This document shows, piece after piece, positions 1-12,359 of a stretch of 64,000 nucleotides of DNA. The DNA is from Fragilaria crotonensis. Lineage: Eukaryota > Bacillariophyta > Fragilariophyceae > Fragilariales > Fragilariaceae. The notes below the pieces were generated by a model, which saw only the letters and a list, made by a program, of their open reading frames with translations, was not told the origin of the DNA and did not search any database. The stretch is from contig JAKSYS010000082.1 in assembly GCA_022925895.1 (NCBI GenBank), forward strand, positions 1 to 64,000, in the 5' to 3' direction. The translations under genes and the position numbers were made by a program. Numbering within the stretch: the stretch's first letter is position 1; every line of letters starts with the position of its first letter.

Positions 1-447
1 ACTGCATAGAAGCTGATGATTCGACAATCGATGGGCAGCCAAATCTTCCAGTGACAGTTGGCAGACCATCAAGCCATTGCATCTTCGAATGGTGTCCTCA
101 ATCTTTGCCCAGAGTCAAAGATATACACATCAGGGAGTGCAAATCTCTGATTTGTACATCTTATTTACAAGACTTTGTAAATGTTTCTGTGATGTTTTAC
201 CGAATGTTTCTTATATTCATATTTACAAGTTTCTACTTTTTTATTTACAATTCAAAATTAATATGTACAAAATGTAGAGAAATATTGGTTATGTCGTACT
301 CAGTTTTATTCATAGTTGATTGAGAAATATTCACAACTTCTTCTTCGGTTTCAGCTTGCTGCTCGACCAATTCTGGGGGTTGCAATCTGTTTCAGTGCTG
401 TACTGTGCGTTATTGTTTCTAAAGTTCTACTACCAGGTATCACGAAC

Positions 448-1769
448 CTACACGGCTTCTTGAACTCTGTCGACATCATCTTCAGGAGCTGGTGGTTGCA
501 GTTGTTGGTGCTGTGCATGGGCGATCAGGAGCTGCATATTGAATTCATTATACACAATTGTCGGTGCTGCGTTGACAACTTCTGCCTCGATGTTTTCCCT
601 TCCTGCATCTCGATTACGATCACCGTATGATTTATCATTTCCCGAAGGAACCACTGATCGAACTCTTCGCCCCTTTCCCCTTCTGTCGTTATAGACCAAT
701 ACAGCCAGGTTATTGAAACGCTCCATTCCTTCCCTTGACCAACTTCGCTTGGTGCCTTGTTTTGCCCGTGTACCGTGGGTTAATGACTTCAGGTGCAGGT
801 TCGTCGGCAGGCGGTCCATTTCTGTTAACCATCCATTCGTAATGCCATTGTTGCCAGTAATTTTCAAGACACAAGAGGAGGAATGCCTCATCTGTGACAG
901 TGAACCACTTAGATGTTTCTCGCACCTATTCTCCTTGAATTTGGTGGCTCCAACCACAGTCTTCAGCAAGTCGTCCAATAAGTCCATGTAGATTTCACCC
1001 TCCAAAGCGTCATTTCTCAATGCTATGATTCGGTCCATGCTAAAGACTTCATTAAATCTGCCTTTCCTTGGCAGTATAATATCTGTGTATCGAGGAGAAG
1101 AAGGCAGCACACACTCAGGGTTAGAAGTTCAGAATTAAATGGTTGAAATGGACGTCATAACCATCTTACCTTGGAATACTGTTTTTATCTTCTTTATTGT
1201 GTTGTTCCTGTGCCTATATATCGACTCTTTCACTGTTTTCCTTGCAGTCTCCCACCAGTTCTCAATATTACGATTGTCTACATCTAGCACCGCCGCCATG
1301 CATCGACAAATGGACATTTCGTTGTTGCTGAAATCTAGGTCGCCATCAGTCACAAACTTTTGTTTGGGAACACATATTCCTTCACACACTTTTGAATTGC
1401 AAACTTATCCGCACTTCTTGCAACAGTGTTGCGTTGTCCTCCTTGTCCGCCTTGCCTCCTCCTTGTTGCTCCACCACCTTGTATAGCAACTCCACCCCTC
1501 GTTGAGCAAGACGCCTCACCAACAAAATCTTGTCCAAGGTTTGCAGGCATAACTGCTGCTGGTGCAGCATTTATGCCTACGCCTGCATAGGCACGGCGTA
1601 GCAACAGCTGCTGCTCCTGGTGCTGGAGCTTGCGCAGCAGTAGTATAGGAACACGTCGGGCACTGGCATGTGGAGCAGCACGGGAACGCCGGCCTCCTGC
1701 AGGGATATCAGGTGCTGATGGACCTGGTATCCCTGTAGCAGCTACAAACTGGCACGAGCAGCTGCACAT
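448..1769 (-). pseudogene. Broken unknown coding block, probably transposon-associated
   Basis: Minus-strand protein-like sequence runs from about 1769 down to 448. It starts with a Gly/Arg/Gln-rich stretch, then a part containing CVKEYVFP and DLDFSNNEMS, then IENWWETARKTVKES, and ends with a part containing WFTVTDEAFLLLCLENYW and WSREGMERFNNLAVLV. A good intron (GTAAGA..CACAG) lies at 1083-1169 and joins TVFQ to DIILPRKG in phase 1. There are about three one-base frame breaks: near 1365, near 925 and between about 720 and 770. The layout resembles repeated hypothetical proteins that accompany mobile DNA in diatoms, but this is from memory and I assign no function. The start is uncertain and may lie in the repeat-rich stretch upstream. 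Confidence 0.4.
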
Positions 1770-1942
1770 CTTGTGTTTGGTGATGGTATGACTGTTGAAA
1801 CCGACGCCGCCGCCACTCTGGCAGCTGAACCTCTTGTATTTGGTGATGGTATGACTGCTGTTGAAACCGATGCCGCCACTCTGGCAGCTGCACCTCTTGT
1901 ATTTGGTGATGGTATGACTGCTGTTGAAACCGATGCCGCCGC
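1770..1942. repeat. 63-bp tandem repeat, about 2.8 units
   Basis: Units start at 1770, 1833 and 1896. Each opens with CTTGTRTTTGGTGATGG and the first two end with GGCAGCTG[AC]ACCT. The third unit is cut short near 1942. The period is a multiple of three, so the minus strand reads as a repeated Ala/Ser/Val/Pro-rich peptide (for example AVIPSPNTRG). It may be the repetitive N-terminal part of the broken coding block just downstream on the minus strand. Confidence 0.85.
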
Positions 1943-2249
1943 TTCAGTGCTCACAGGAGTTGTCCGACTGTTTCCAGGTGCTACTCTGCTGCGTTACTCT
2001 TTGCTGCTGTACGTGGTGACTCATCAGGATATGGTTGTGGTCTTGCCTGGTTCCGCCGAGTATTCCACGTTCCTGCTGCACCTTGCGCATTACCCTTAGT
2101 AATCTTGTGCTCTGACGCACTGGGGACGACGACATCATGCACCGCAATGATATCAACACACAAATCCTCACCTCCTTACCTTCTGCAGCTATGCGACAGC
2201 GGTTGGTAACCGTAGCAGAATTCAGCAATGTCACACTATATGGCACAAC

Positions 2250-3100
2250 AAAGCTATGTTCTTTAATCCAGGTTTCAATGTATGCAACAACGCCTTCTTC
2301 TTACTAGAAGGCAAAAAGAGTAAAGTAATCAAACTGGTGTGGTGACTTTATGTGGTATGACCTTTTTGAATGGACTGATGCTGTGGTGGTGTTGTTGTAC
2401 AATAATCTATGAATGAAAAAAGTTGTTCGTTTCAAATATGTATGTATCTTATATACTTTAATATTTATATAACGTAAATTAAAACTTATATACAAATGCA
2501 GAATAAACTGTTCAACGCATATTTAGATATACATTGGTGAAATGGCGAAGGCTTTGGTTTGAATGATGCAGATAAACATACAATTTCTAAGTAGCTACGT
2601 TCAAAATATATATGATCGTGTACCGTTGTATTTTCATATTGTACTTTAAAAGACATGTTTATACCTTATACGCTACTAACGCATATGTATGTACATGAAT
2701 AGGCAGTCAAATATACGACAGCGAGTTTACCGGCAGGCTCTCGCATGTCTCTGCAAAGGACCTATATTTTTACTTAGAGGAATATGTTGCACAATGTTAT
2801 ACTCCTTAAAGTGTTCATATATGTGTATAAATAACACAATCGTCCAACCGTTTATCTTCTTACGGATAGCCTAGTATGCTTTGACCTTCTTCGCCGCCGT
2901 ACATTTGGTACTGAGGAACTACGTAGCAGGTAAAACACTTTGCTAAGTAATTTTGACCATGTCCGTGATTTTCTCGCGTAGTCGTAGTACATTTTGTACC
3001 ACGGCTGTACTTCGCCGAAAATGTCGTTCAGTATTTCAGCGAAATACACAAGTTTTGTTGATTTCAGGTCCTCCTCACTGCAACAACACATCACAACACC
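2250..3100. other. AT-rich spacer, no gene seen
   Basis: AT-rich sequence with short open frames only. None has protein-like composition or splice sites that would join it to a neighbour. Confidence 0.5.
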
Positions 3101-3122
3101 AATTACAAGCAAGAACACTTCA

Positions 3123-3246
3123 CAACAGTTGCTTTGTTGAAGTCTGCCATATAGCTGACGACAACAAAGCAAAGCACCACCATTTGAAGAAAACCACAAG
3201 CAACAGTTGCTTTGTTGAGGTCTGCCATATAGCTGACGACAACAAA
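3123..3246. repeat. 46-bp direct repeat, two copies 78 bp apart
   Basis: Copies at 3123-3168 and 3201-3246 differ at one base. Each contains CTGCCATATAGCTGACG. A third, shorter match (CTGCCATATAGCTTGAC) follows at about 3286. The same core recurs near 12.76, 12.81 and 13.33 kb. Confidence 0.8.
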
Positions 3247-3654
3247 TCTATCTTTTGTTTCCACCTGATTATCATCGTTCTGTCCCTGCCATATAGCTTG
3301 ACATACTTTTGCATGATCAGGAACTCGACAACATTCAATTTCAAGACGTGGGCGGACTTCAATTTGCAGATCCAGCGTGATGAACCTGGGAAATAACCCA
3401 AGAGTGTTGGGCGTGGATGAAGAGAATGACGGAGGTTTTGGCATGCCACGAGTTCGTAAGGCGGAGTTTCCTGCCATCTCACTCAATGGCATTGAGGGTT
3501 GCCGTGAAGTGCATCCCCTTCGGGGCGAGAGTTGATGGAGCATCGATTCCAGAGGCAATGACAAAAGGAAGGGCAAGGGCTGGCGATGACGGTTGTTTGT
3601 GTGCAACTCCTGTTCGATGGTTTAAGGAGGTTTCGGGCCTCAGTACAGGGTATG

Positions 3655-5034
3655 TCAGCTCAATTCAATGGATGAGATGTTTCCGAGCCCTGGGATGCGC
3701 GACGACCTTTCGGAATTCTTTCTGATGGACGTCATCCTCAACCGTAGAATTGTCACCCCACGGAATGACGATGACGTCGCTGAACCTGACCCGGACTCTG
3801 TTGTCATGGTGCGAGCGTATGGTGATGGCGATCTCGTGGATGACGTGGACTTCAAATATCGAACATTGGTCGCCTTCCTCCCCGGTGCTGGCATCTTTTA
3901 CTGTGCACGAGCGTGTCGGTCGGAGGTGGGGTTGCAACAACGCCCACATCCAGCTTGATGCAAGTTGGTTCCGATTTCAAGAGGATGCTCTGGTGGCTCC
4001 CTACAACGGTCGATTTTCGTTTGGCGCCGGTGGATATGTAAAGCGACTTGCCCAAGAACGGAATTACCATGTCCCCGATGGGCGAGTGTCGATTTGGAGG
4101 GTATCGACAAGTATTGTTCCAAAGCTTCAGAGACGTCTTGTATGTTTGGCGAGTCAGTGCTCTGACTCCGAAGGTCCACGCATGGCGCCCGATGTCATTG
4201 GTGGCCACAACATTGCTGCTTGGCCGAACGCAGATCACAAGGTTTTGCGGCAACATAAGTTCATCATCTTGCAGCATTGACAAAAGAGAAACCCAAAAGT
4301 CAAAACACACAATGTCTTGAGCTGCCTCTTGGTCCTCGAGAGTTGTCGAGATCACATGAGGCAATCGTTGATGTGACTGTTCCAGACACCGGTACATCCA
4401 CCCAATATTTGCCTTCCTTGTTGTAGCTTTGGGGTTGAAGTCAAAGCCATCTAATTTGCAACGCCCATTGCAAAATTTTCTGCAACATGTAGTCGGGACA
4501 TTGGGCATCCTCCAGAATCTTAAGTAGTTCCACAATATTTCTGTGTTCGACATCATGTTGCAAATTCAGGATGCTTTGGCGATCGCTGGCTTTCATCGTT
4601 CCATGATTCCATGTAAAACAGAGGGAGAGACATTTTCTAGACCAGAAATCGATGAGGCAAAGCCATCTAAATGGCCGTACATGTCATCGAAGTGCCGATG
4701 TGTCGTCACCATCAAAGTCATCGGATGGTGCATCATACTGAAATTCTTCATATGGAGCATACAATGGAAATTCGGCATTCATTTCATAGTTCAGGCGTGT
4801 GCATTGAACTCCATATGCTTGACGCCGTGTGCTATTAATGGCCTCGATACCGGCATCAGTATCCCTTTGTTCCAACATGTAATCCTTGCAGGCAGAACTG
4901 TGCCACAAATGCTGTTGTAAACCGCGTTCAGTTCGGAACTGCGAGTAGCAGTTCATGTTGTAGCAAACAAACATTCTCTTAACAAGGAAATGCAGAAGGG
5001 ATGATGTTGGAATCAATGAATATAAAGCATACAA
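3655..5034 (-). mobile_element. Decayed DNA-transposon coding block with C2HC zinc finger (Plavaka/KDZ-like?)
   Basis: The minus strand from 5034 begins with a zinc-finger-like segment, MFVCYNMNC..F..ERGLQQHLWHSSAC, followed by an acidic stretch. From about 4556 a second segment contains TEILWNYLRFW, GFDFNPKATTRKANIGW and FWVSLLSMLQDDELMLPQN. This order (an N-terminal finger, then a conserved helical part) is what I associate with large zinc-finger transposase families repeated in diatoms. The reading is broken by at least one frame change between 4684 and 4556, and I cannot trace it cleanly below about 3850. No DDE residues could be located. The family name is an inference. Confidence 0.4.
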
Positions 5035-5405
5035 CAGATGACAACGTAGAAAAAAATGAGGAGAATGATGCCTCGTCCTTGTAGTCGTAATACTAGCATT
5101 TGACGCTCATCACACAAAGGAAAAATTGGCGTGAGTATAATGAGAAGACGGTGAGTATGTAGTATACGCAGTATAGGACTCACTGCACAAGTCACGATTA
5201 TGGAAGGAAGAGACGATGGAGAAGAAGAGGAATGGAACTGAAACTGCCAAAGTAATATGTGCAACATGCAGTATTTAGGGAACAAATGATGTTAAACTCA
5301 AATATTTATGTGAAACAGAATGTCCGAGAATTTGGATCTTCAACGCACGATATGCATTTGCATAATGATGTAGAATATACATATTTTCTATAAAAACTCT
5401 GGTCA

Positions 5406-6333
5406 CTACATTATTATGTTATGAAATATTACATTAAAATGGATAAACCAGAGATTTTGCGTTCCCTGATGCATCGGCGGAATACTTTCGCCTGCTGCAC
5501 TCGTTGCATACACACCAGTCACATGACGAGATGATTTCACACCTCTCTTACATCCACGCTGGAATCGGGGATTGTGATACATAAGCGAACGTGGCCCTCC
5601 GCGATCTCCTGTCACCGAAAGGTCATGATGCGTCTCGTCCATATTGAGGATTCGACGCTTCACTTCGTCGGAGCGAAAGTCCCAATTCGGAAACAAGAGT
5701 TCCATCGGCACCTCTTACCTCTTGGTCAATACAAAGGCCAGTTGCAATAAGATCAAGCTTTGCATCGTCAAACCATTGCTGAAGGTTCTGGTGAGTAGTC
5801 CATTGCGCCCGAGCGTCGTCAACACTCAATTTGTTAGCAGCCTGAAGCTTATCAGGGAATTCACGTCGTACCCTCCTCCACACAGATTCCACAGTGAACT
5901 GACCTTCGAATTCGGTACCGATGGTGGCAGCACCAATCAGCCTTTTAATATCACGACCTCTGAGTTCACCGGAAGCACTCACCTGACAAACTTCGGCATG
6001 CACACCACAAACCTCCACTAATTCTTTTGGAATTCTTGCATTCGGTCCTTTCTTTTTTGGGCTCTTACCTGCATTTCCAGATGCAATAGCACTGTACACT
6101 GTACTCTTCACAAGCTTCTTTGTTTCATTGGTGAAACCATGCTTGTTATTCAGTCGAACAATTGTTTCGTTGGCTGTCTCACCTCTGCTGATGGGATCAA
6201 CCGCAAGTATTGTCGTTGCCTCCTTGAAAGCCGTTGAGTATCGTTCCTCGCTGCATCTTGTTTTGTTTTGGCATGTAGGCGTGCTATGCTTGCCTGACGC
6301 GGAGATCTTCTGGTGGACTTCCTCTTCCAGCAC
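5406..6333 (-). mobile_element. DDE-type DNA transposase remnant
   Basis: The minus strand encodes an N-terminal part with helix-turn-helix-like text (NETIVRLNNKHGFTNETKK, GPNARIPKELVEVCG, FTVESVWRRVRREFP). After one frame change near 5700 it continues with ELLFPNWDFRSDEVKRRI, NMDETHHDLS, GDRGGPRS and a VTGVYATSAAGESIPP segment. The NMDET motif with a downstream GG block is typical of the first catalytic Asp region of pogo/Tc1-related transposases. Sequence beyond the second catalytic block is missing, as the frame closes at 5406. It is therefore a truncated and frame-broken copy. Terminal repeats were not found. Confidence 0.55.
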
Positions 6334-6549
6334 TCAGAACTGTTGGTAGTGCTTGTGCTCTTCGATTCATTGGTTGCCATTGTGAGCGGTGATGTCTCCG
6401 TGAGTAACGTGGAATCTTCCTCGTTACGACCTTCTCTGTTTGTACTGATGGCGCTTGGAACAACCATGCCTCCTCTACTCCTCCTCCTTTCTCTTTCAAG
6501 CGAAAAAGTACTGAAGGCGTTGCTTGGTCAGAGACCCTTGCAAACAAAG

Positions 6550-7360
6550 AGCATTGATTGCCAAATGGTATTTCAATCCATTATCGAGTACCTGCGAAAA
6601 TTTAGCAGTACAAAATGTGAGTACAGAAAGATTTTACAAATCGCAAATCTCGTGTCAAACTCAGATCGATTTTGCAATCAAAATGGTGAACTTCGAAGAC
6701 CCTTTTCTCAATAAGGACGTACCAGTTTGACAGCATCATGAGTGGTGTACTCTGTTGAAGGCCTCCCTGCTTTCTTTTGTTTCCCCGTGTCAACAAGATT
6801 CGGGCATGCCTTCCTTTTCGTTGGCATACTAATAGAATGAGCAATTGTTGTCAGGTTTTCTGACATGCGTTGACAGATTTTTATGACATCTGCTGTTCAA
6901 TGTGACTCTTGAGCTGCGCCAGCATTTCAAAAAGAACCTACAGTACCCCCTACGGAAATAGAGCATAGAAAAGATCTCAAGGGGTGCAAATGATTCATCT
7001 TAGTTGACGAATACCTCAATAATGGATCATTATAATAGTGTCTAGCTACTACCTGTCAACAATTGCGTCCATCTATATGGTTTAAACCTGTAGTCCAAAT
7101 TAATACTCCGAGTATATAAGTTTACAGATTATGAACGACCCAAGCGATGAAACCTGTCTGCCGTTCTAGTTGCTCGTCTTCGCTCTCCTCTTGCCCCTTT
7201 TGGTCCTGTTGTGGTTCTCTCCTAGCGTCGTAGTAGTCAAGGTAGGGGAGGTGATCGGAGATCATGATTTGGCGTAGCCAAACTGAGTCTTGGCAGAATG
7301 TCGAGCTCCAACTCCCCGGAGTTTTGGATGTTCCAGGGGTGGGCTTGGGGATTTTAATGT
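6550..7360. other. Spacer, no gene seen
   Basis: No convincing coding frame, splice pattern or repeat was found here. The right part (7140-7360) may belong to the retroelement-like leader described next. Confidence 0.4.
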
Positions 7361-7364
7361 TCGC

Positions 7365-7680
7365 TTAGCCAAGAGTAGGTTGAGCGGGTTGAACTGGCAC
7401 CGCCAACCTAGTTTGGTTAGAAGTTAGAAGTGTGCCTGTCGTATCGCTGATTCCGGTTTGTACTTTTCTCGTTTCGTGTAGGATGTCGTGTAGGAATTCA
7501 CCCGCTGATAGTAATCGATTGTTGTCTTCAACAGTTTTGGGTGCTGTCAGGTCCACAAAGATTAGTAGGGTCTTGGACCTTCCACCCGGTCCTCGGCCGA
7601 TGTTTAGTCCTCTCGTCCTCTCCCGATTCTACTCGTTCCGAAATGTACCGTATCGTCGTTTTCTTTGCAGACCTGGGTAA
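7365..7680 (-). mobile_element. Possible internal leader/gag-like piece of a retroelement
   Basis: A minus-strand open stretch lies just downstream (in the minus direction) of the LTR at 7729-8813. It has no recognisable domain. Its position would fit the start of a second, truncated copy sharing that LTR. This is inference from position only. Confidence 0.2.
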
Positions 7681-7728
7681 CAGTTGGGAGTTGGGAGACT
7701 CGTGAGCCGGAAGCTGCGAGTCTACTCT

Positions 7729-8813
7729 GTTAGGGTGAGGGTTTGTTCAGTTCAGTCTTAACATATAGTAAATCCTAAACTTATAATCTAAACTAGTAGA
7801 TCGATCTCATGCAATGATTCCAGACAGGGGTCGCTGTCCGTTTAGAGACGGTCGCGGAGTAGCAATTCAAGCGATGCGGAGCACCTTAATTGCTAAACCT
7901 CAATCGGCGTTAGAGACGACACTATCTGTGCAATGGCCGTTGCAGCAGAGTAGATAGTGTGAAGGAGCAGGACAGTACCAGTTAAAAATGGCTTTGAGTC
8001 ATTAAAAAACACCATGTTGGACTAAAAAGTTCTCAATGAAATGCCGATGCAATGCAATTACTTCAAATGCCACACATGCCGATCATTCTCTCTGCTATCA
8101 CATGGTTGAATCATTTCTATACTGGACAAAGTATTCTTGAAGATGGTGATGCTTTTGCAAGCGTCGTTCTCGTTTTAATGGCTCTAAGCAATTTACTCAT
8201 TTATATATATACCTGAATATTTTTCAATATTTGTCCGTTGAGTTTTTTTACTCCATTCAACAAAATTTCATCATCGTTCTCACCCAATTTCTTCGTACTG
8301 CTACGCTGATTGTACGTCGCACATTGGTAACACGCCAATACATAATGTAATTCAGCAAGTGAAATACATGGCGCGGGAACTACAGTTAAGCTGCTGTCTA
8401 TATTTCTCGCAATCATAAAAAAAATCCTGCACGTTATGTCAACATAAAATTGGAGGCCCGGCTCAATGGTGGAAAATTTGAGATGTGCAAAATCTCCAAG
8501 GTATCAACGTCCAGTGCATTTATCGTTACAGAGGCTTCCAAAATGCTTGCATTACCTTGCGAAGGAAAAAAGCTCCACATGGCAAGGAACATCTTTTACA
8601 TACATAAAGTAGTGCTCAATGTGATATTGAGCAACTTTTTGGTAGAGGCGATCAAATTTACACCATTTAATGGCTCATTTTTTTTAAAGGGCTCAAAGCC
8701 ATTTTTAACAGGTAGTTGTTGGAGCAGGACAGTAGTCGTGGAACGACTAAGCTGTAGGACAGTGCCAGTCCAACAGTACAGTAGCCGGTTCCAGTAGACC
8801 GTCTGCCGCAACT
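7729..8813 (-). repeat. Copia LTR (3' LTR of the 9.0-11.8 kb fossil), split by a MITE
   Basis: The copia reading frame ends at 9000 on the minus strand. A purine tract (GAGAGGGAGAG) follows near 8814-8825 and then GTTGCGGCAGACGG. At the other end the minus strand closes with CACCCTAACA at 7729, giving near TGTT..AACA ends. Removing the 735-bp insert at 7978-8712 leaves an LTR of about 350 bp. The restored junction would contain a direct repeat of GGAGCAGGACAGTA. The boundaries are my reading, since the second LTR is not in view. Confidence 0.5.
7978..8712. mobile_element. Mariner-type MITE (non-autonomous), nested in an LTR
   Basis: Perfect 17-bp inverted ends TTAAAAATGGCTTTGAG lie at 7982-7998 and 8692-8708. 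They extend outward as CCWG, so the termini are CCAGTTAAAA and its mirror. Both ends abut a TA dinucleotide (7976-7977 and 8713-8714), the target-site signature of Tc1/mariner. The inside is AT-rich, and its longest frame (about 70 codons on the minus strand) has no transposase features. It is younger than the LTR it interrupts. Confidence 0.75.
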
Positions 8814-8999
8814 CTCCCTCTCATTGCTTGAGACGTAGGTACGGTATCATACCAGTCACACGCACTATGCGGCGCATGACTCACAATTGCATCACTTTTC
8901 ATTTTCTTGTCACATCGGCATTTCAATCTAGTTAGCCGTTTGAGAGAGGGGTGATGTTGTTATTCACAGACGTGAACAGCGGAGCTGTTCGAGGTAAGG

Positions 9000-11796
9000 T
9001 TACCATCCTTGCACGAGCTTGCGTATGTGCTCGAAAGTCTCACGGTTGAGACCTTTAGTGAGATAATCAGCCCACTGTTCTTTTGTGTCAACCTTCAGAA
9101 TACTGACGTCTCCGTTGGTGACATGACTCCAGAAGAAGTGCCATTTGACAAGGAAGTACTTCGTTCTGTTGGTGATTTGTTGCTTGGTTGCAAGAAGAAG
9201 AGTGCCGTTGTTGTCTTCGAAGACACGACATCGAATTGTCGACTTGAACTGCGGTGGAAGTCGGAGCGCAGCGACCACTTCACTGAGGAGCGATCGGAGT
9301 GGAAGGAGCGTTCTCATGCTGGCGCTGAGAGCTGAGTATTCCGACTCGAGAGTCGACAAAGAGATTTCGGTTTGAAGCTTCGATTTCCAAAGAATTGGAC
9401 ATCCGCCAAGCGTAATGATGTATCCAGTTCTGGACTTGGCGCTTGAGGGCTCATAGTCGGGGTCGCGACCATGCAAGCCGGCGAAATCGGCGTCAACGCA
9501 GCAATCAATGGAAAGGTCGGCGGTGGGACGAACGATAGTGCCATTGTCAGCAGTGCGATGCAAGTATCGGATGATGGTCTTGATGGCAGTGGCGTGACTC
9601 TTCTTTGGGCTGTGGTTGAAACTTGCAACTTGACTGACAGCGAAGGCGATGTCAGGTCGAGTGTTCGTAGAGAGATAGAGGAGCATTCCAACGATGGAAG
9701 GGTAGCTCCAGGATTCATTGTACGGTTCACCGTCAGGATCGATGCCGAGTGGGAGTTGAATAGCTGGCGTCCAATTTGGGTTGCAGTCAGCCATACCCGT
9801 GGCGTCAATGATTTGCTGGATCAGTCCTTTCTGAGTGAGAGTGACGGTGTTGTTCGTAGTGTCCTTAACGAATTTAATGCCAAGGAAATCAGTGAACGTG
9901 CCCTCCTTTGTGAACTGTAGTCCACGTCGTTCGAGACCATCGAGTAGTTTGTTCAGATCGGACTCATTTGCGTACGCAATTCCGACATCATCAACATAGA
10001 GGACGACCATGATGGTGTCCTTGAACAAGAAGCATGGATCCAAGGTGCTTTGTTTGAAGCCTTGATCGGTGAACGCCTCAAGAATTTGCTCAAACCAGAG
10101 TCGCGGAGCGACAGATAAACCATACAAACTCTTTACAAGTTGTAGGCACGTAGACTTTCCACGTGGTGATTGGAATCCGCGAGGTAGATGAATCCAAACA
10201 GGCGTTTCCAACTTAGCCTGGACAAATGCGTTGCTAAAGTCAATAGAACTTGTGTCCCAATTGACGTCAGAGCAAGGATTGTAAATAGGCGAACCGAGCT
10301 CCACGCGACCACGGGTGCGAAGGTTTCAGGTTCACCTTGCTTCTTCCAAGTGACCTCATTCGCAGTACCGTGCCTTGTACTTGCTTATCACACCGTCAGG
10401 TGTCCGTTTGCGTTTGAAAACCCAAGTGCCCGGTAAAATTTGAGACTTGGCGTTTGATATTTCCGTTTCAATACACGTCTTATTCTTCTCCAAACTGGCA
10501 ATCTCTTTCGCAGCGGCTGCATCCACTTCGAGAGATTCGGTTCATCCGACATCGCTTCATCGTACGTCAGAGTGTCGGGATCAGAGAGAGAGGCTTTGAG
10601 AGCAAGCGGGGGACCAAGAAAACCACATTCTTGAAAGATCCAAGCACTGGGTTCGACAAAGTAACCGGCGCCTTGATTTCCATCGTAGCCGAGTCGAGAA
10701 GGTGCATTGCGCTGGCGAGTGGAACGGCGAGGCAAATGACGCACGACTGGTGCTGGGCTTGGAGCAGATGAGCGAACGGGAGCGGATAGCGGTTCCTTTG
10801 CTGACGACGTATCATTCGTCAATGTCGTCTCCCTCATTGGCGACATCTGGGTCGGAGGCGGAGATGCTGGGGGACGCGGAGGCGTAGGCAAAGGAGTCGG
10901 TGCGCGAGGAGTTTCGAGGTCTGAGAACGGGAGGTGTTGGGGAGTAATGGGAATGGTGGGGGCGCAAACAATCGAGTCAACCGTTGCAACAGGCGTTGAA
11001 GTCGGAACAACAATGGAATTGTCGACGACGTCGTGCTGTTGATGTACTATCTCCCTCGTTGACGAGATCGGGCGCGGAGGCGTAGTAGAGCTGTCAAGGA
11101 GAGATGGCGCAGTTGGAAACTGAGTTGTTGGCGGCGGCGAAACAGGGAATGGAGTCTGGGCGGAGATGATGTGTCCATTGCAGTCGCGACAGAGTCCATG
11201 TTGCGAAGTGTGTTGGCAACGATGGCATCGGATGTTGGATCATCATTGATCGACATTTCTGTTTCGTCCTCGTCGTTGAATGGGTACTGGAAGTAGGATT
11301 CGCCGAAGAGTTGTGCCCATGCGCGGGAATTGAAGTCAGGAAGACTTTCAAGCGATGAGGAGATGGTCGAGAACCAATCATCAAAAACAATATGGAATTG
11401 CGGAGTGATGTAGCCCGTCGATGGATTGAGAACGATCGGAACAGTGCTCGCGTGTTTGCTCGACAACCCCATATTCACGCAGCGAGTGCTGCGAGGTTTC
11501 CAACGCGGAAGCTTCTTTCCATCAGCAATCGACTTGTCCAAGACATAAACCGGACAGCCCCAAACGTGAAGATCATGAAACTTATGTTGTTGCCATCTGG
11601 ATATTGTGAACACGTCGACTGGGGAAAGGCCAGAGACTTGATTTGGCATGTGATTGTGAAGGAAAACAGCATGCTGCACAGCCATTGGCCAAAAAGTGAA
11701 GGGTCGGCGACGTCGGGCCAATGAATGGCCGAGTGTAACATCATCGTCCGAGCAAATTGGGGTTAACCTGATGTGTGCGGCGTACCAGGGAATCAT
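9000..11796 (-). mobile_element. Ty1/copia retroelement fossil, 5'-truncated
   Basis: Minus-strand order: C-terminal integrase region from about 11790 (FWPMAVQHAVFLHN, DVFTISRWQQHKFHDLHVWGC), a Ser/Pro/Thr-rich linker to about 10600, reverse transcriptase (IDFSNAFVQAKLETPVW, VVLYVDDVGIAYAN) and RNase H (LSTLESEYSALSASM, ADYLTKGL) ending at 9000. Gag, protease and the integrase core are absent upstream of about 11790. What remains is the 3' half. It has only a few breaks and the reverse transcriptase/RNase H part looks nearly whole, so it is moderately old. It abuts a Ulp1-like fragment on its truncated side and an LTR on the other. Confidence 0.88.
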
Positions 11797-12187
11797 AAAA
11801 CGTCATGTCATTTACGAACTCCGGCGTTGAAATCGAACAGTCCATGCATAGCACAAAAAAATGATCGCCCAACACAATCGGGATAAGCAGCCTGTTGAGA
11901 GTACGCGGCGATCCAAAACAAGCTTTCATTTGTCGCCGAATACGAGCGACGCTTCGATTACGAGCAAGTTTTCGTCCTTTTGTCGTCTCATCTTTGACAA
12001 CTTCTGGATTGTCGTCCATCAAGTCATTACATGACCGGATGTAATCATAGGTGCCAAGAAGGCTTCCAATGTGAGATGCATTTGTGGAAATTACCTCCTG
12101 GGGAGGGACAGATTGCTGCAATATACAGTCCAACAGCAAAGTGCTTAACCAAGCATTTGTTGACAGCACAGAAGTGTCCTGCCTCAC
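11741..12187 (-). pseudogene. Ulp1-like cysteine protease (C48) fragment
   Basis: The minus-strand frame contains NAWLSTLLLDCILQQ, matching the opening of Ulp1 domains (a WL..IID-like helix), then LLIPIVLGDHFFVLCMD and FYDSLVRR. These match the strand carrying the catalytic His and the downstream Asp/D-S-L segment. The catalytic Cys part is lost where the copia fossil begins. Ulp1 domains are common in MULE, CACTA and related DNA transposons, so this is probably a transposon leftover rather than a SUMO protease of the cell. A Cys/His-rich frame (12045-12359, minus) lies just upstream and may belong to it. Confidence 0.45.
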
Positions 12188-12359
12188 TGCTGGGTGATAT
12201 CCATCCAGAAAAGCGAGGATCTCCCGGAAGATGTGCCTCCGTCATGGTATATTTGTGGTGATCACAACACAACTCCGAAGACACCGTCAAGAGAGGAAGA
12301 TGACAAACGACGGCTCCAGAATTCGATCTAAAAGTGGTACTCGTACTCATCCGTATCAC

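Noticed and set aside
3668-4320. Plus-strand open frames opposite the zinc-finger transposon remnant
   Set aside because: Composition is no better than chance, and the minus strand carries the recognisable segments.
9009-9920. Plus-strand open frames across the copia fossil
   Set aside because: They are antisense shadows of the reverse transcriptase/RNase H frame.
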